Assembly (NCBI RefSeq): GCF_021395205.1
Contig: NZ_JAJVCS010000006.1
Coordinates: forward strand, 62,001 to 126,000
Direction: 5' to 3'
From: Polynucleobacter sp. IMCC 30228
Lineage (GTDB): Bacteria; Pseudomonadota; Gammaproteobacteria; Burkholderiales; Burkholderiaceae
Length of the DNA stretch: 64,000 nt
Shown: piece by piece, positions 11,314 through 19,714 of the stretch
Position numbering within the stretch: position 1 is the stretch's first letter
Layout of the letters: each line of letters begins with the position of its first letter
Program-made: the position numbers and the translations under genes
Notes under the pieces: generated by a model
Told to the model about the DNA's origin: nothing
The model's input: only the letters and a program-made list of their open reading frames with translations
Databases searched by the model: none

Positions 11314-11362
11314 ATCTAGAATATTAGGCTGAGGCGCCATGAGGCGCATTGACTTACGTCAA
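11314..11362 (-). promoter_or_regulatory. Putative class II Crp/Fnr-type promoter of oxc
   Basis: On the minus strand a perfect palindrome TTGACGTAAGTCAA (11349-11362, TTGA-N6-TCAA) is followed by TAATAT (11321-11326). The palindrome centre is 29.5 bases from the first base of the hexamer, so if the hexamer is at -12 to -7 the box is centred at -41.5, the classic class II activator position. Predicted +1 is near 11314, giving a leader of about 60 bases. Two direct repeats of GAGGCGC (plus-strand 11331-11337 and 11341-11347) lie between box and -10. Confidence 0.65.
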
Positions 11363-11409
11363 GTTAGTCCGAAATCGCCAATATTGGCTATTTTGGCCCA
11401 ATCAAGAAT

Positions 11410-12027
11410 CTACAAAAAAAGTTCTTTATGCTTATTTTTTAAGCGACTCAAGGTCTCGGGAGACAAGTTGAGGTAGGCCGCAAGCTCTTTTTTGGGCAAT
11501 AACTCAAAGAGGTAAGCATACTTCCGCACAAATCGCTCTACCCGCCCTGGGGCATCAAGCATATGCAAGGTAATAGTATGGGCCATGATTTCACTCATCA
11601 GGCGCATAACTTCAAATTCAAAACTATCTTTAATAGTTTGATGTCGATCTAAGAAATCAACCCATTTTTTTAAGGGCATCCGCGCAACTCGCGCTTTAGT
11701 AACGCAAGCGATGCTGTAAGGGGCAGCGGTTTTCAGTCGCCAGGCAGCGTAACTAGTTTCAATATCTTTTTCAATTGCGAAACGCAAAATCATTTCTTTT
11801 GCATCGACACTAGAAACAATTCGCTTTAAGATGCCATCCAAGACAAAGTACTGCTCCATTTGTGTGTCGCCTTGATGAAGCAAAATTTCAGTTTTCTTTA
11901 AATCAGCAATCTCAAGGAGACCCAAAAGCTCTGACATGCTTTTAGGGTCAAGATGCTGCAAAATCACATTTTGACTCAACTGCAAGCGAATCACGTTTTT
12001 TTCAGGGTGGTTTTCGAGTATGGTCAT
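11410..12027 (-). CDS. Crp/Fnr-family transcriptional regulator
   Basis: A 205-residue regulator with an N-terminal cyclic-nucleotide-binding-like beta-barrel (about residues 20-115), a long dimerisation helix, and a C-terminal helix-turn-helix (LPKKELAAYLNLSPETLSRL near the end). Only one cysteine is present (in ACVTK), so it cannot carry the [4Fe-4S] cluster of FNR. The recognition helix has the SPETLSRL pattern common in Crp-type proteins. ATG at 12027 is preferred over an upstream TTG at 12030. It lies directly upstream of the oxc promoter on the same strand and is the obvious candidate to bind the TTGA-N6-TCAA box, perhaps responding to oxalate status, redox or nucleotide; this is inference. 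Confidence 0.9.
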   Translation of the reverse strand: MTILENHPEKNVIRLQLSQNVILQHLDPKSMSELLGLLEIADLKKTEILLHQGDTQMEQYFVLDGILKRIVSSVDAKEMILRFAIEKDIETSYAAWRLKTAAPYSIACVTKARVARMPLKKWVDFLDRHQTIKDSFEFEVMRLMSEIMAHTITLHMLDAPGRVERFVRKYAYLFELLPKKELAAYLNLSPETLSRLKNKHKELFL

Positions 12028-12149
12028 CAATTCTAGAGTTTAGATCTCCCTCACAAGCTCTACAGAAGCGCTATGGAAAATCCCTTTTGGGGGGCTTTAG
12101 CGGTCTGTAAGCGATATTGTAAAACCCTTTACGCAATCAGGTAAACTGC

Positions 12150-12375
12150 TTAGGTCGTGGTGCCTTTTTGGCTAGTGCAAGCTAGCAATGAAGGTTAAAC
12201 GGGAAACACTAAACAAACGTGTGCTGCCCCCGCAACGGTAAGCGAGTGTCCCAATTGAAGGCAATCTTCCTTGAGACGCAGAATTTGAATAAGCCACTGT
12301 GTGAGTCAATACATGGGAAGGCCAAATTTCTGAAACTCGTCAGCCCGGATACCGGCCAAGACAGGTGGAATTTTT
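12150..12375 (+). promoter_or_regulatory. Cobalamin (B12) riboswitch
   Basis: The stretch from about 12153 has the cobalamin-element order: GGTGCC, then GAAGGTTAAACGGGAA (12190-12205), then GTGCTGCCCCCGCAACGGTA, and a perfect B12 box AGCCCGGATACCGGCC at 12342-12357. It lies on the plus strand 160 bases before the btuB start and heads the whole uptake and synthesis array, so adenosylcobalamin or another corrinoid is expected to repress it. The boundaries are approximate. The expression platform in 12376-12536 is not obvious: there is no T-run terminator, which points to control of translation start or a non-canonical switch. The rest of the 12028-12536 gap holds no gene that I can support. Confidence 0.95.
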
Positions 12376-12536
12376 GCGGACGGGGAACTTCGCGCGCCAA
12401 TCGTAGCAATGGTTGCGTAAGTTATTTGCATTGCATCGCGCCCTGCTCTATTGACGTGCTGTTTCTCAACTCAAAATTCTGTTCGACTCGGCTAACGGGG
12501 AAGTTGGCTTAGTGTTCTTAGTACAGGATTTAAACC

Positions 12537-14513
12537 ATGCAGTATTGTTCTTTTATTACTTCTTCATTTTGCGAGAGGATTGCGTTTCTTCGTTTCATTT
12601 TATTGGCGCTGCTGAGTATCACGGGCCTGATTTCGAATACTGCTGCCCAAGCTCAAAACCCATCCCAAGCGCAATCTTCAGGAGATAGTTCAGTAGCAGT
12701 GATTAACTCCCCGAATTCCACTAAACCACTCATCGTAACAGCCACCCGTATGCCCACCAAAGGTGCGGATGTGTTGGCTGACTATGTTTATATTGGTCCC
12801 GAAGAAATCGCTCAGGCTGGGCAAATGAGCGTACCCGAGCTCTTGCAACAGCAGCGTGGCGTACAAATATCGACATATGGTGGACCCGGTGGTCTGGCCA
12901 GCGTTTATTTACGTGGTACTAGCAATAATCAAAGTTTAGTTTTAATTGATGGTGTGCGTACCGAATCATCCACTTTAGGTGGTGCAGTTTGGAGCGCAAT
13001 TCCAATTCAATTAATTGACCATATTGAAATTATCTTTGGACCGCAAAGTACTTTTTATGGACAAGATGCCCTGGGTGGTGTCATTCAAATTTTTACCAAA
13101 CGGGGCGATGGTCCTGCGCAATTTAGTGCCTCAAGTGGTTATGGTACATATGGCACCACTATTAATACTGCTTCGGTATCAGGCTCGGTTGGTGACGATA
13201 AGCCCACACGTTATAACCTTGGTTTAAGCCAAGAAAATTCAATGGGCTTCAATACCGTGGCATCTACAAACCCCTGTAGCGCTGCGAATGCCACGAAAAA
13301 TTATTGTGCGCCAGGCTACCCTACAACCCGCACGGGCTATACCCGTCTTGGTGCTACGGGACAGGTTTCGCATGAGTGGCAAAAAGGTCAAGAGTTTGGC
13401 GTCAAAGTACTGGCCAGCCGTACCAACTACCAGTACCCTGGTTACGATTACGATGTCTCCCTACCAGAGGTCAATTCTCAAGTTAATAATTTATCGATCG
13501 CTACTGTCTTTTCTAAAAATCAAATTACGGAAAATTGGCAGAGCTTCATTCAACTTTCAAATACTTCAAATTTTGGCCAGAATTTAACTACAAATAGTAA
13601 CGACAGCATTAAGTCTCCACAAAATGATTTTTTATGGAAAAACGATATCAAAGTTGGTCCCGATAATTTACAGCTAATGGTCGAGCGGCTAGTGCAATAC
13701 GCCAATACCACGAATATTAATGCCTCTCGCACTACTAATTCAGCTGCAGGATCGTATCAATTAAATCGTGGCAATAATTTAGCCACAGTAGCGGTACGGA
13801 ATGACACGATTACGGGGTACGGCCCTATCTTTACCTATAGCGGAGCTTATGGTTATTTTTTAACTAAAGGCTTACGAGCCAATGTGAACTACGGTACCGG
13901 TTTTAGAGCGCCGACCTTTAACGACCTTTACTATCCTGGCTATGGCACTCCGAACGTGCAACCAGAAACGAATCGCAACGCCGAAGTAGGCCTACATTAC
14001 GAGCCAGGTAATTATGAAATTCACTTAGTAGGCTATCAAAATAAAGTACAAAATTTAATTCAAGCCCTGCCTTGTACAACCCAAGCCAGCGGTTACTGCC
14101 CCACAAATTTTGCCTCAGTCAACATTACCGGCGCATCATTGGGTGCCAATACGCGACTTGAATACTGGAACTTAAAAGCTGCACTCGACTTACTCAATGC
14201 AGTAGATCAAAATACGGGGTTAGCTTTGCCTAATCGAGCTAAACAATTGGCTAATTTAGGCAGCGAATACCGTCGGGGAAAATTAAATGCGGGGGCGAAT
14301 ATAACGATCGCTGGGCAACGTTATGGCAATGCAAAAAATACGGTGACCATGTCTTCCTATGCCCTGCTTGATTTATTCGCGAGCTATGAAATTCAGCCAA
14401 AATGGTCCTTATTTGCCCGCTGGAATAATGCCTTAAATAACCAATACCAGCTCTCATATGGCTATCTCACTCCCGGCTCTAATATTTTTGCTGGCGTACG
14501 GTACACCCCCTAG
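12537..14513 (+). CDS. btuB: TonB-dependent vitamin B12 outer-membrane receptor
   Basis: Outer-membrane beta-barrel that imports cobalamin or cobinamide using TonB energy. The 658-residue protein has a long signal sequence (hydrophobic about 18-38, cleavage near AAQA), a TonB-box-like segment PLIVTATRMPT, the plug domain (VPELLQQQRGVQIS, YLRGTSNNQSLVLIDGVR, YGQDALGGVIQIFT) and a 22-strand-type barrel with FRAPTFNDLYYPGYGTPNVQ and PETNRNAEVGL. A B12 riboswitch sits upstream and btuF/C/D downstream, which supports a corrinoid ligand. The last residues are GVRYTP: the C-terminal aromatic expected for barrel assembly is replaced by Pro. The start at 12537 has AGGA about 10 bases upstream. Confidence 0.94.
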   Translation: MQYCSFITSSFCERIAFLRFILLALLSITGLISNTAAQAQNPSQAQSSGDSSVAVINSPNSTKPLIVTATRMPTKGADVLADYVYIGPEEIAQAGQMSVPELLQQQRGVQISTYGGPGGLASVYLRGTSNNQSLVLIDGVRTESSTLGGAVWSAIPIQLIDHIEIIFGPQSTFYGQDALGGVIQIFTKRGDGPAQFSASSGYGTYGTTINTASVSGSVGDDKPTRYNLGLSQENSMGFNTVASTNPCSAANATKNYCAPGYPTTRTGYTRLGATGQVSHEWQKGQEFGVKVLASRTNYQYPGYDYDVSLPEVNSQVNNLSIATVFSKNQITENWQSFIQLSNTSNFGQNLTTNSNDSIKSPQNDFLWKNDIKVGPDNLQLMVERLVQYANTTNINASRTTNSAAGSYQLNRGNNLATVAVRNDTITGYGPIFTYSGAYGYFLTKGLRANVNYGTGFRAPTFNDLYYPGYGTPNVQPETNRNAEVGLHYEPGNYEIHLVGYQNKVQNLIQALPCTTQASGYCPTNFASVNITGASLGANTRLEYWNLKAALDLLNAVDQNTGLALPNRAKQLANLGSEYRRGKLNAGANITIAGQRYGNAKNTVTMSSYALLDLFASYEIQPKWSLFARWNNALNNQYQLSYGYLTPGSNIFAGVRYTP

Positions 14514-14527
14514 TCAATAGCCTATCT

Positions 14528-15865
14528 ATGAAACCGAATTCATGTCCCACTCTACTGATTTCAGCTCCCGCATCGGGTCAAGGTAAAACGACGATCACAG
14601 CCGGCTTAGCCCATTTCCTTACCAAGCAAGGTAAGCGGGTCCGTGTTTTTAAATGTGGTCCAGATTTTTTAGATCCATTTTGGCTAAGTCTTGCTAGCCG
14701 AAACCCCGTTTACCAAATTGATCTCTGGATGACAGGCGAAGATGATTGTCAAGCTAGACTTCGAGAGGCGGCAGAATCTGCTGACGTTATTTTGATAGAG
14801 GGTGCCATGGGGCTATTCGATGGTGACCCGAGTGCCGCAGATTTAGCAATACGCTTTCATGTTCCGGTGATGGCAGTCATCGACGCCTCTGCTATGGCTG
14901 GCACATTTGGTGCCCTTGCTTTAGGGTTAGAACAATATCAACCCCATATGAAATGGGCAGGCGTTTTAGCTAATCGAGTCGCATCTCCTGGGCACGCAGC
15001 CATGCTAGAGTCAGCCATCGCCAATCCCCATCATTTTTTAGGTGCCATCTTTGCCAATACCGAAATGGGCTTTCCTGAAAGACACCTTGGCCTAAAAATG
15101 AGTGCAGAAATTGTGAATGCTGAACAAAAACTGGACCTGATTGCTAATGCAATCGAAGCCAGTAATTTTGGTGAAACGATCTTGCAACGCTTATCAAGTT
15201 TAGTAGTCGAATATCCTACCAATATAAAAAAAGAGTTAAATCAAAAATTACTTGACGATAAAATCATTGCGGTCGCTAAAGATGCTGCTTTTTGTTTTAT
15301 TTATCAAGCCAATTTAGATGTACTCGAAAAATTAGGTGCCCGTATTCAGTTTTTTTCTCCTTTACGAGGTGATCCTCTGCCAATATGTGATGCAGTATGG
15401 CTGCCGGGTGGATATCCAGAGTTATATGCAGAAGCATTAGGTAATAATCAGGAATTGAAACGTCAACTACATATGCACATGCAAAACAATCGGCCCATTT
15501 GGGCTGAATGTGGTGGCATGATGGCTTTATTTGAAACGCTCATAACTACTGACGGTCAACCGCATCCTATGTGGGGTGTATTGCCAGGTACCGTAACGAT
15601 GCAAAAACGACTTGGCGGACTTGGCTTGCAATCTTTACACCTATATGGCCAAGAGATACGTGGTCACACCTTTCATTATTCAACTTGCATAAGTCCATTA
15701 AAAGCGCACACGCAATGTTTAAAAAAAACGGAAGCAGTTAACAATGCATCTGGCGAATTACTCTTCCAAAAAAACTCTCTACAGGCTAGCTATTTTCATG
15801 CTTGGTTTGCGTCGAACCCCAAAGCCACTGCAGCTTTATTTCTGCCACAAGATCGCCAGCAATGA
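14528..15865 (+). CDS. cobB: Cobyrinate a,c-diamide synthase
   Basis: CobB/CbiA family amidotransferase that amidates the a and c side chains of (hydrogeno)cobyrinic acid using glutamine and ATP. The 445-residue protein starts with a P-loop-like ATPase (SAPASGQGKTTITAGL at 13-28, then FKCGPDFLDP). It ends in a class I glutamine amidotransferase domain with nucleophile Cys in WAECGGMMALF, the oxyanion segment WLPGGYPELY, and the terminal His in FHAWF. It begins 14 bases after btuB and overlaps cobU as ATGA. A free-standing cobB without ring-forming genes in the window would fit salvage of cobyrinic acid, or ring genes located elsewhere. Confidence 0.94.
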   Translation: MKPNSCPTLLISAPASGQGKTTITAGLAHFLTKQGKRVRVFKCGPDFLDPFWLSLASRNPVYQIDLWMTGEDDCQARLREAAESADVILIEGAMGLFDGDPSAADLAIRFHVPVMAVIDASAMAGTFGALALGLEQYQPHMKWAGVLANRVASPGHAAMLESAIANPHHFLGAIFANTEMGFPERHLGLKMSAEIVNAEQKLDLIANAIEASNFGETILQRLSSLVVEYPTNIKKELNQKLLDDKIIAVAKDAAFCFIYQANLDVLEKLGARIQFFSPLRGDPLPICDAVWLPGGYPELYAEALGNNQELKRQLHMHMQNNRPIWAECGGMMALFETLITTDGQPHPMWGVLPGTVTMQKRLGGLGLQSLHLYGQEIRGHTFHYSTCISPLKAHTQCLKKTEAVNNASGELLFQKNSLQASYFHAWFASNPKATAALFLPQDRQQ

Positions 15866-16461
15866 CTACCTCGACTATGACTATTGCCCGTAGTGAACTC
15901 ATTCTGGGCGGGCAAAAAAGTGGTAAATCCTCACGCGCAGAACAGCTGGCTGCAGAGTGGTCCATCAGCGATCCACAGCATGAGGTCATGATGATTGCAA
16001 CCGCTCAAGCAGGGGATGCCGAAATGAAAGTGCGCATTGAGTTACATCGCCTCCTACGTCAGAAAAAATTACCACGCTGCCAAACTATCGAAGAAACAAT
16101 CGAGATAGCAAAAGTGATTGAACAATATTCTGACCCAAAACGATTTTTGCTGATTGATTGCCTCACGCTTTGGTTAAGTAACTTTCTTAGCCCACCCCCA
16201 GAACAAAATAATGCCAGCCCTTCAGATTTAGCGGCTTCATTTTTGCAGGCGCATTCTGCTCTACTGAATGCAATTCATGCTTGCAGGGGTCCAATAGTCT
16301 TAGTTAGCAATGAAATTGGTCAAGGTGTCATTCCGCTTGGCGCTGAAACGCGTTACTTTGTAGATCAACTCGGATTATTAAATCAGGTAGTTGCCCAAGC
16401 GTGTGAGCGCGTCACCCTCATGGTGGCAGGTTGCCCAATATATATTAAAGGGACAGCATGA
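15862..16461 (+). CDS. cobU: Adenosylcobinamide kinase / guanylyltransferase
   Basis: Bifunctional enzyme that phosphorylates adenosylcobinamide and then attaches GMP to give AdoCbi-GDP, the activated intermediate for nucleotide-loop assembly. The 199-residue protein has the CobU P-loop GGQKSGKS at 16-23, an ETIEEAK-like central segment (EETIEIAKVI) and the family stretch VSNEIGQGVIPLGAETRYF towards the end. I chose ATG 15862, which overlaps the cobB stop (ATGA), rather than an upstream in-frame start inside cobB. Its stop overlaps btuF by four bases, so translation is likely coupled. Confidence 0.95.
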   Translation: MTTSTMTIARSELILGGQKSGKSSRAEQLAAEWSISDPQHEVMMIATAQAGDAEMKVRIELHRLLRQKKLPRCQTIEETIEIAKVIEQYSDPKRFLLIDCLTLWLSNFLSPPPEQNNASPSDLAASFLQAHSALLNAIHACRGPIVLVSNEIGQGVIPLGAETRYFVDQLGLLNQVVAQACERVTLMVAGCPIYIKGTA

Positions 16462-17321
16462 AAGTCCACTGGCTTCTTATTTTTGCTTTAGTAATGGTTA
16501 CTTCAAGCGCATGGGCCATCGAAATTACTGATGATCAAGGATATACGACGAGTCTACAAAAATCTCCGCTACGAATTATCTCGCTACTCCCCTCTATAAC
16601 GGAAACAATTTGCGTACTAAAACAATGCCAAAAATTAGTAGGCATTGATCGGTATTCAAATTGGCCAGAAAGCATTCAATCATTACCATCTGTTGGTGGG
16701 GGATTAGATCCAAATATTGAAGCCATTGCTGCCTTAAAGCCTGATGTAGTACTGGTAGGAAAAAATTCGCGCGCCAGTGAACGCTTGCGTTCATTGGGAA
16801 TAAAGGTCATTGCTTTTGATGTGAAGGACTATGCTGATGTACACCAAGCCTTGCAACGCCTGACTTTAATACTCGGAGCTCCCCCAAAGGATGCTGAAAC
16901 GATTTGGCTTAATTTGCTGACACAAGTGCATACGATTGCCAGCACCTTACCCAAAGCCGCTAACGGTCAACGAGTTTACTTTGAAGTCAGCAGTACACCC
17001 TTTGGCGCGGGTGAATCTTCGTTTATTGGCGAAACCCTTAAGCGCTTACATCTGACCAATATTATTCCAAGTTCTTTGGGTCCTTTCCCGAAATTAAATC
17101 CCGAATTTATCGTGCGAGAAAATCCCGACCTCATCATGATGGGTTATAAACAAAGTGGTCAAATTGAAGGTAGGCCTGGATGGAAAAAAATGAGTGCGGT
17201 AAGTCAGCAACGTATTTGCACTTTTACTCCCACTGAAGCCGATATTCTGTCTCGTCCAGGTCCTCGCCTTGCTGAGGGAGCGCAAATTATGGCTAACTGT
17301 ATTAGCGCAAAATATCCATGA
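16458..17321 (+). CDS. btuF: Periplasmic corrinoid-binding protein
   Basis: Class III solute-binding protein that carries cobalamin or cobinamide from the outer-membrane receptor to BtuCD. The 287-residue precursor has a clear signal peptide (MKVHWLLIFALVMVTSSAWA, cleaved before IEITDD). The mature part has the haem/B12-binding fold hallmarks RIISLLPSITETICVL and DPNIEAIAALKPDVVLVG, and ends with SRPGPRLAEGAQIMA. It overlaps cobU upstream and btuC downstream by ATGA. The context between B12 synthesis genes and a FecCD permease fixes the likely ligand as a corrinoid instead of haem or siderophore. Confidence 0.92.
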   Translation: MKVHWLLIFALVMVTSSAWAIEITDDQGYTTSLQKSPLRIISLLPSITETICVLKQCQKLVGIDRYSNWPESIQSLPSVGGGLDPNIEAIAALKPDVVLVGKNSRASERLRSLGIKVIAFDVKDYADVHQALQRLTLILGAPPKDAETIWLNLLTQVHTIASTLPKAANGQRVYFEVSSTPFGAGESSFIGETLKRLHLTNIIPSSLGPFPKLNPEFIVRENPDLIMMGYKQSGQIEGRPGWKKMSAVSQQRICTFTPTEADILSRPGPRLAEGAQIMANCISAKYP

Positions 17322-18346
17322 CTACTATCCAAGCTGCGAATTTCCCCTCTCGGGTCCGAGTGTGGCGCCTAAGCGTTATTTTACTAGTTACTACTAGTAT
17401 TTTATTCATCATCGGTATGAGCGTAGGAAGCACTGGGATCAAGTCTTTTATATTGAATACTAGCGACGCTGGCGCATGGCAAATCATTTTTGATATCCGT
17501 TTACCGCGCACGCTCGCTGCTTGGCTAGCCGGTGCCCTCTTAGGTCTTGCTGGCGCAATTGCCCAGGGACTCTTTCGTAACCCTCTCGCTGATCCTTATT
17601 TATTAGGGAGTGCCTCGGGGGCTACCTTAGGAGTTGCATTGAGTTTAATCTTGTTAAGTACAAGTCTATATGCTGAAAATTGGTTTATGCGAATTGGCAT
17701 AACGAGCGCTGCTTTTTTTGGCGCTCTAGCCGGCGTGCTTATCACTATTTTTCTTGCGAAAGGCTTCCAACATACTTTTAGACTACTCTTGGCTGGGGTA
17801 ATAGTAGGTGTAATTTTGGGGGCGCTGGGTTCCTTTATTTCCATCATGAACCCAGAAATATTGCAAGCAATGCAAGCATTTATGTTGGGAACCACTAGTT
17901 TCGCAGGGTGGTCTGCATGTGTCATCATGAGTATTGCGCTCATCTTTAGCTGTGCTCTAGCTTGGCCTCTAGGTAAAGCGCTTGATGCTTTAGCGCTAGG
18001 CGAATTAACAGCACTTAGTCTTGGCATTAATTTGAACTTAGCGCGCGCGATATTCATTTTCATCTTAGCCTTAGCTACAGGTACTGCGGTGAGCCAAGTT
18101 GGCATCATCGCTTTCGTTGGCCTAGCTGCTCCCCATTTGGTACGCTCGCAAACTAACGTAACCCATCACATGCTCTTACTGCTTTCGAGCGGTGTTGGTG
18201 GAGGCTTATTACTTGCAGCTGACATTCTTGCGCGCGCACTCATCGCCCCCCAAGAATTACCTGTTGGCTTATTAACAGCAATTCTAGGGGGCAGTTACTT
18301 ATTATGGTTAATGCATGCTAAACAACCCGTTGGCAGGTATAAATGA
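17318..18346 (+). CDS. btuC: Corrinoid ABC transporter permease (FecCD family)
   Basis: Inner-membrane permease of the FecCD/BtuC family; the homodimer forms the corrinoid channel with BtuD. The 342-residue protein is strongly hydrophobic with about 9-10 membrane helices. It carries the family motifs RLPRTLAAWLAGALLGLAGA, QGLFRNPLADPYLLGSASGA and, in the loop that contacts the ATPase, GIIAFVGLAAPHLVR. Start and stop overlap btuF and btuD by four bases each. It follows a dedicated BtuF and precedes its own ATPase, so the importer is complete within the operon. Confidence 0.93.
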   Translation: MTTIQAANFPSRVRVWRLSVILLVTTSILFIIGMSVGSTGIKSFILNTSDAGAWQIIFDIRLPRTLAAWLAGALLGLAGAIAQGLFRNPLADPYLLGSASGATLGVALSLILLSTSLYAENWFMRIGITSAAFFGALAGVLITIFLAKGFQHTFRLLLAGVIVGVILGALGSFISIMNPEILQAMQAFMLGTTSFAGWSACVIMSIALIFSCALAWPLGKALDALALGELTALSLGINLNLARAIFIFILALATGTAVSQVGIIAFVGLAAPHLVRSQTNVTHHMLLLLSSGVGGGLLLAADILARALIAPQELPVGLLTAILGGSYLLWLMHAKQPVGRYK

Positions 18347-19107
18347 TTGCCATTAACACTCAAAATATTAGCGCCAAACTCGGAGGTGTCGAAGTCTTAC
18401 ATCATATATCTGCCGCAATTCCACAAGCGCAATGGACAAGCATTATTGGGCCTAATGGCGCAGGAAAGTCTACTTTCTTAAAAGTAATCGCGGGTTTGTT
18501 ACCGCATACCAATTCTGTAAATATTTTTTCAATACCCCTGCACACCATGCAAGCTAAGGAACGTGCTAAAAAAATTGCTTGGCTTGGACAAAACGAAGTT
18601 GTTAGTGATGATTTATTGGTATACGACTTAGTAATGCTGGGGCGATTACCACATCAACAATGGTTTAGTAGTCCCAGTGCCACAGATCACCATATTGTCG
18701 AACAAGCATTACGGTCTACCCAAGCATGGAACTTGCGCCATCGCCCCATTAACGAATTGTCAGGTGGTGAGTGTCAACGGATTTTAATTTCACGTGCCTT
18801 AGCAGTGCAGGCTGAAATTATCCTGATGGATGAACCCCTCGCTAATCTCGACCCACCACATCAGGCTGATCTTATCGACTTAATTCAATCCCTAACCCAG
18901 CAAGGTACCACCGTTGTTACGGTATTGCATGATATTACGTATGCGTTGCAAGCTAATCATGTCATCATCTTGAATCAAGGCTCGCTTTCTTATGAAGGTG
19001 CCACCACGCACCAGCAAACCCATGCACAAATTGAAGCTGTATTCTCCAACCGCATCAAAATTCATCCCCTACAAGGATCTTGGGTTGTCATGCCCCAAAA
19101 CCGCTAA
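18343..19107 (+). CDS. btuD: Corrinoid ABC transporter ATPase
   Basis: ATP-binding subunit that powers BtuC. The 254-residue protein has Walker A GPNGAGKS at 36-43, the Q-loop segment IAWLGQNEV, the ABC signature LSGGECQR starting at 139, Walker B IILMDEP and the H-loop VLHDITYAL. It overlaps btuC by four bases. The length and FepC/HmuV-like sequence are normal for iron, haem or B12 importers; the neighbouring genes give the B12 assignment. The downstream cobO start lies 20 bases after its stop. Confidence 0.93.
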   Translation: MIAINTQNISAKLGGVEVLHHISAAIPQAQWTSIIGPNGAGKSTFLKVIAGLLPHTNSVNIFSIPLHTMQAKERAKKIAWLGQNEVVSDDLLVYDLVMLGRLPHQQWFSSPSATDHHIVEQALRSTQAWNLRHRPINELSGGECQRILISRALAVQAEIILMDEPLANLDPPHQADLIDLIQSLTQQGTTVVTVLHDITYALQANHVIILNQGSLSYEGATTHQQTHAQIEAVFSNRIKIHPLQGSWVVMPQNR

Positions 19108-19127
19108 CACCATCGCAAGGATTTAAT

Positions 19128-19697
19128 ATGCAAATTGAAGCGCCTCCAACAGACAAGCCCTATGAAAAATCTCCCGGCGAACGCCGTGGGCTAGTGCTCA
19201 TTTATACCGGCAACGGCAAGGGAAAAAGTACTGCCTTATTTGGTTTATCTCTACGCGCCCATGGTCGAGATAAAAAGGTCAAAATTTACCAATTCATGAA
19301 AGTTCCCAGTGCCCGTTTTGGTGAACATCGCATGTTTGAAAAATTAGGTATACCCATTGAAGGCTTAGGTGATGGCTTTAGCTGGAAAAGTAAAGATTTA
19401 GAACATTCGGCACAACTTGCGCGTAATGGCTGGGAAAAAGCCAAGCAAAGCATTCTGAGCGGTGACTATTTTTTAATTGCTTTGGATGAAATCACTTATC
19501 CCCTTATTTATGGCTGGATACCCTTAGCCGATGTAGTTGAAACATTGCAAAAACGGCCTAGCCATGTGCATGTTTGCCTAACTGGTAGACGCTGCCCACA
19601 GGAGATTATTGATATTGCCGATACCGTGAGCGAAATGCAGCAAATTAAACATGCTTTCGACGCAGGTGTTCCAGCACAACGGGGCATTGAGGATTAA
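19128..19697 (+). CDS. cobO: Cob(I)yrinic acid a,c-diamide adenosyltransferase
   Basis: CobO/CobA/BtuR-type enzyme that transfers the 5'-deoxyadenosyl group of ATP to Co(I) corrinoids, forming the Co-C bond. At 189 residues it matches the family. The P-loop GNGKGKST at 28-35, LDEITYPL and the end motif LTGRRCPQEIID are all present. I chose ATG 19128, which has AAGGA about 6 bases upstream, over an in-frame ATG at 19080 inside btuD. It acts on both newly made and salvaged corrinoids, fitting its place just after the transporter genes. Confidence 0.94.
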   Translation: MQIEAPPTDKPYEKSPGERRGLVLIYTGNGKGKSTALFGLSLRAHGRDKKVKIYQFMKVPSARFGEHRMFEKLGIPIEGLGDGFSWKSKDLEHSAQLARNGWEKAKQSILSGDYFLIALDEITYPLIYGWIPLADVVETLQKRPSHVHVCLTGRRCPQEIIDIADTVSEMQQIKHAFDAGVPAQRGIED

Positions 19698-19714
19698 CGC
19701 ACGCATGGATACTC

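Noticed and set aside
12117..12147. TTGTAA / TAAACT as a promoter for the riboswitch
   Set aside because: The spacing of 19 bases and poor hexamers are too weak to list as a feature, although some promoter must exist near here.
12209..12512. Open frames on both strands inside the btuB leader (97 codons + and 66 codons -)
   Set aside because: They coincide with the cobalamin riboswitch, whose conserved elements explain the sequence; no start signal or protein-like composition.
17596..18108. 170-codon open frame antisense to btuC
   Set aside because: Shadow of a hydrophobic permease gene; the sense frame has full FecCD motifs and fits the operon.
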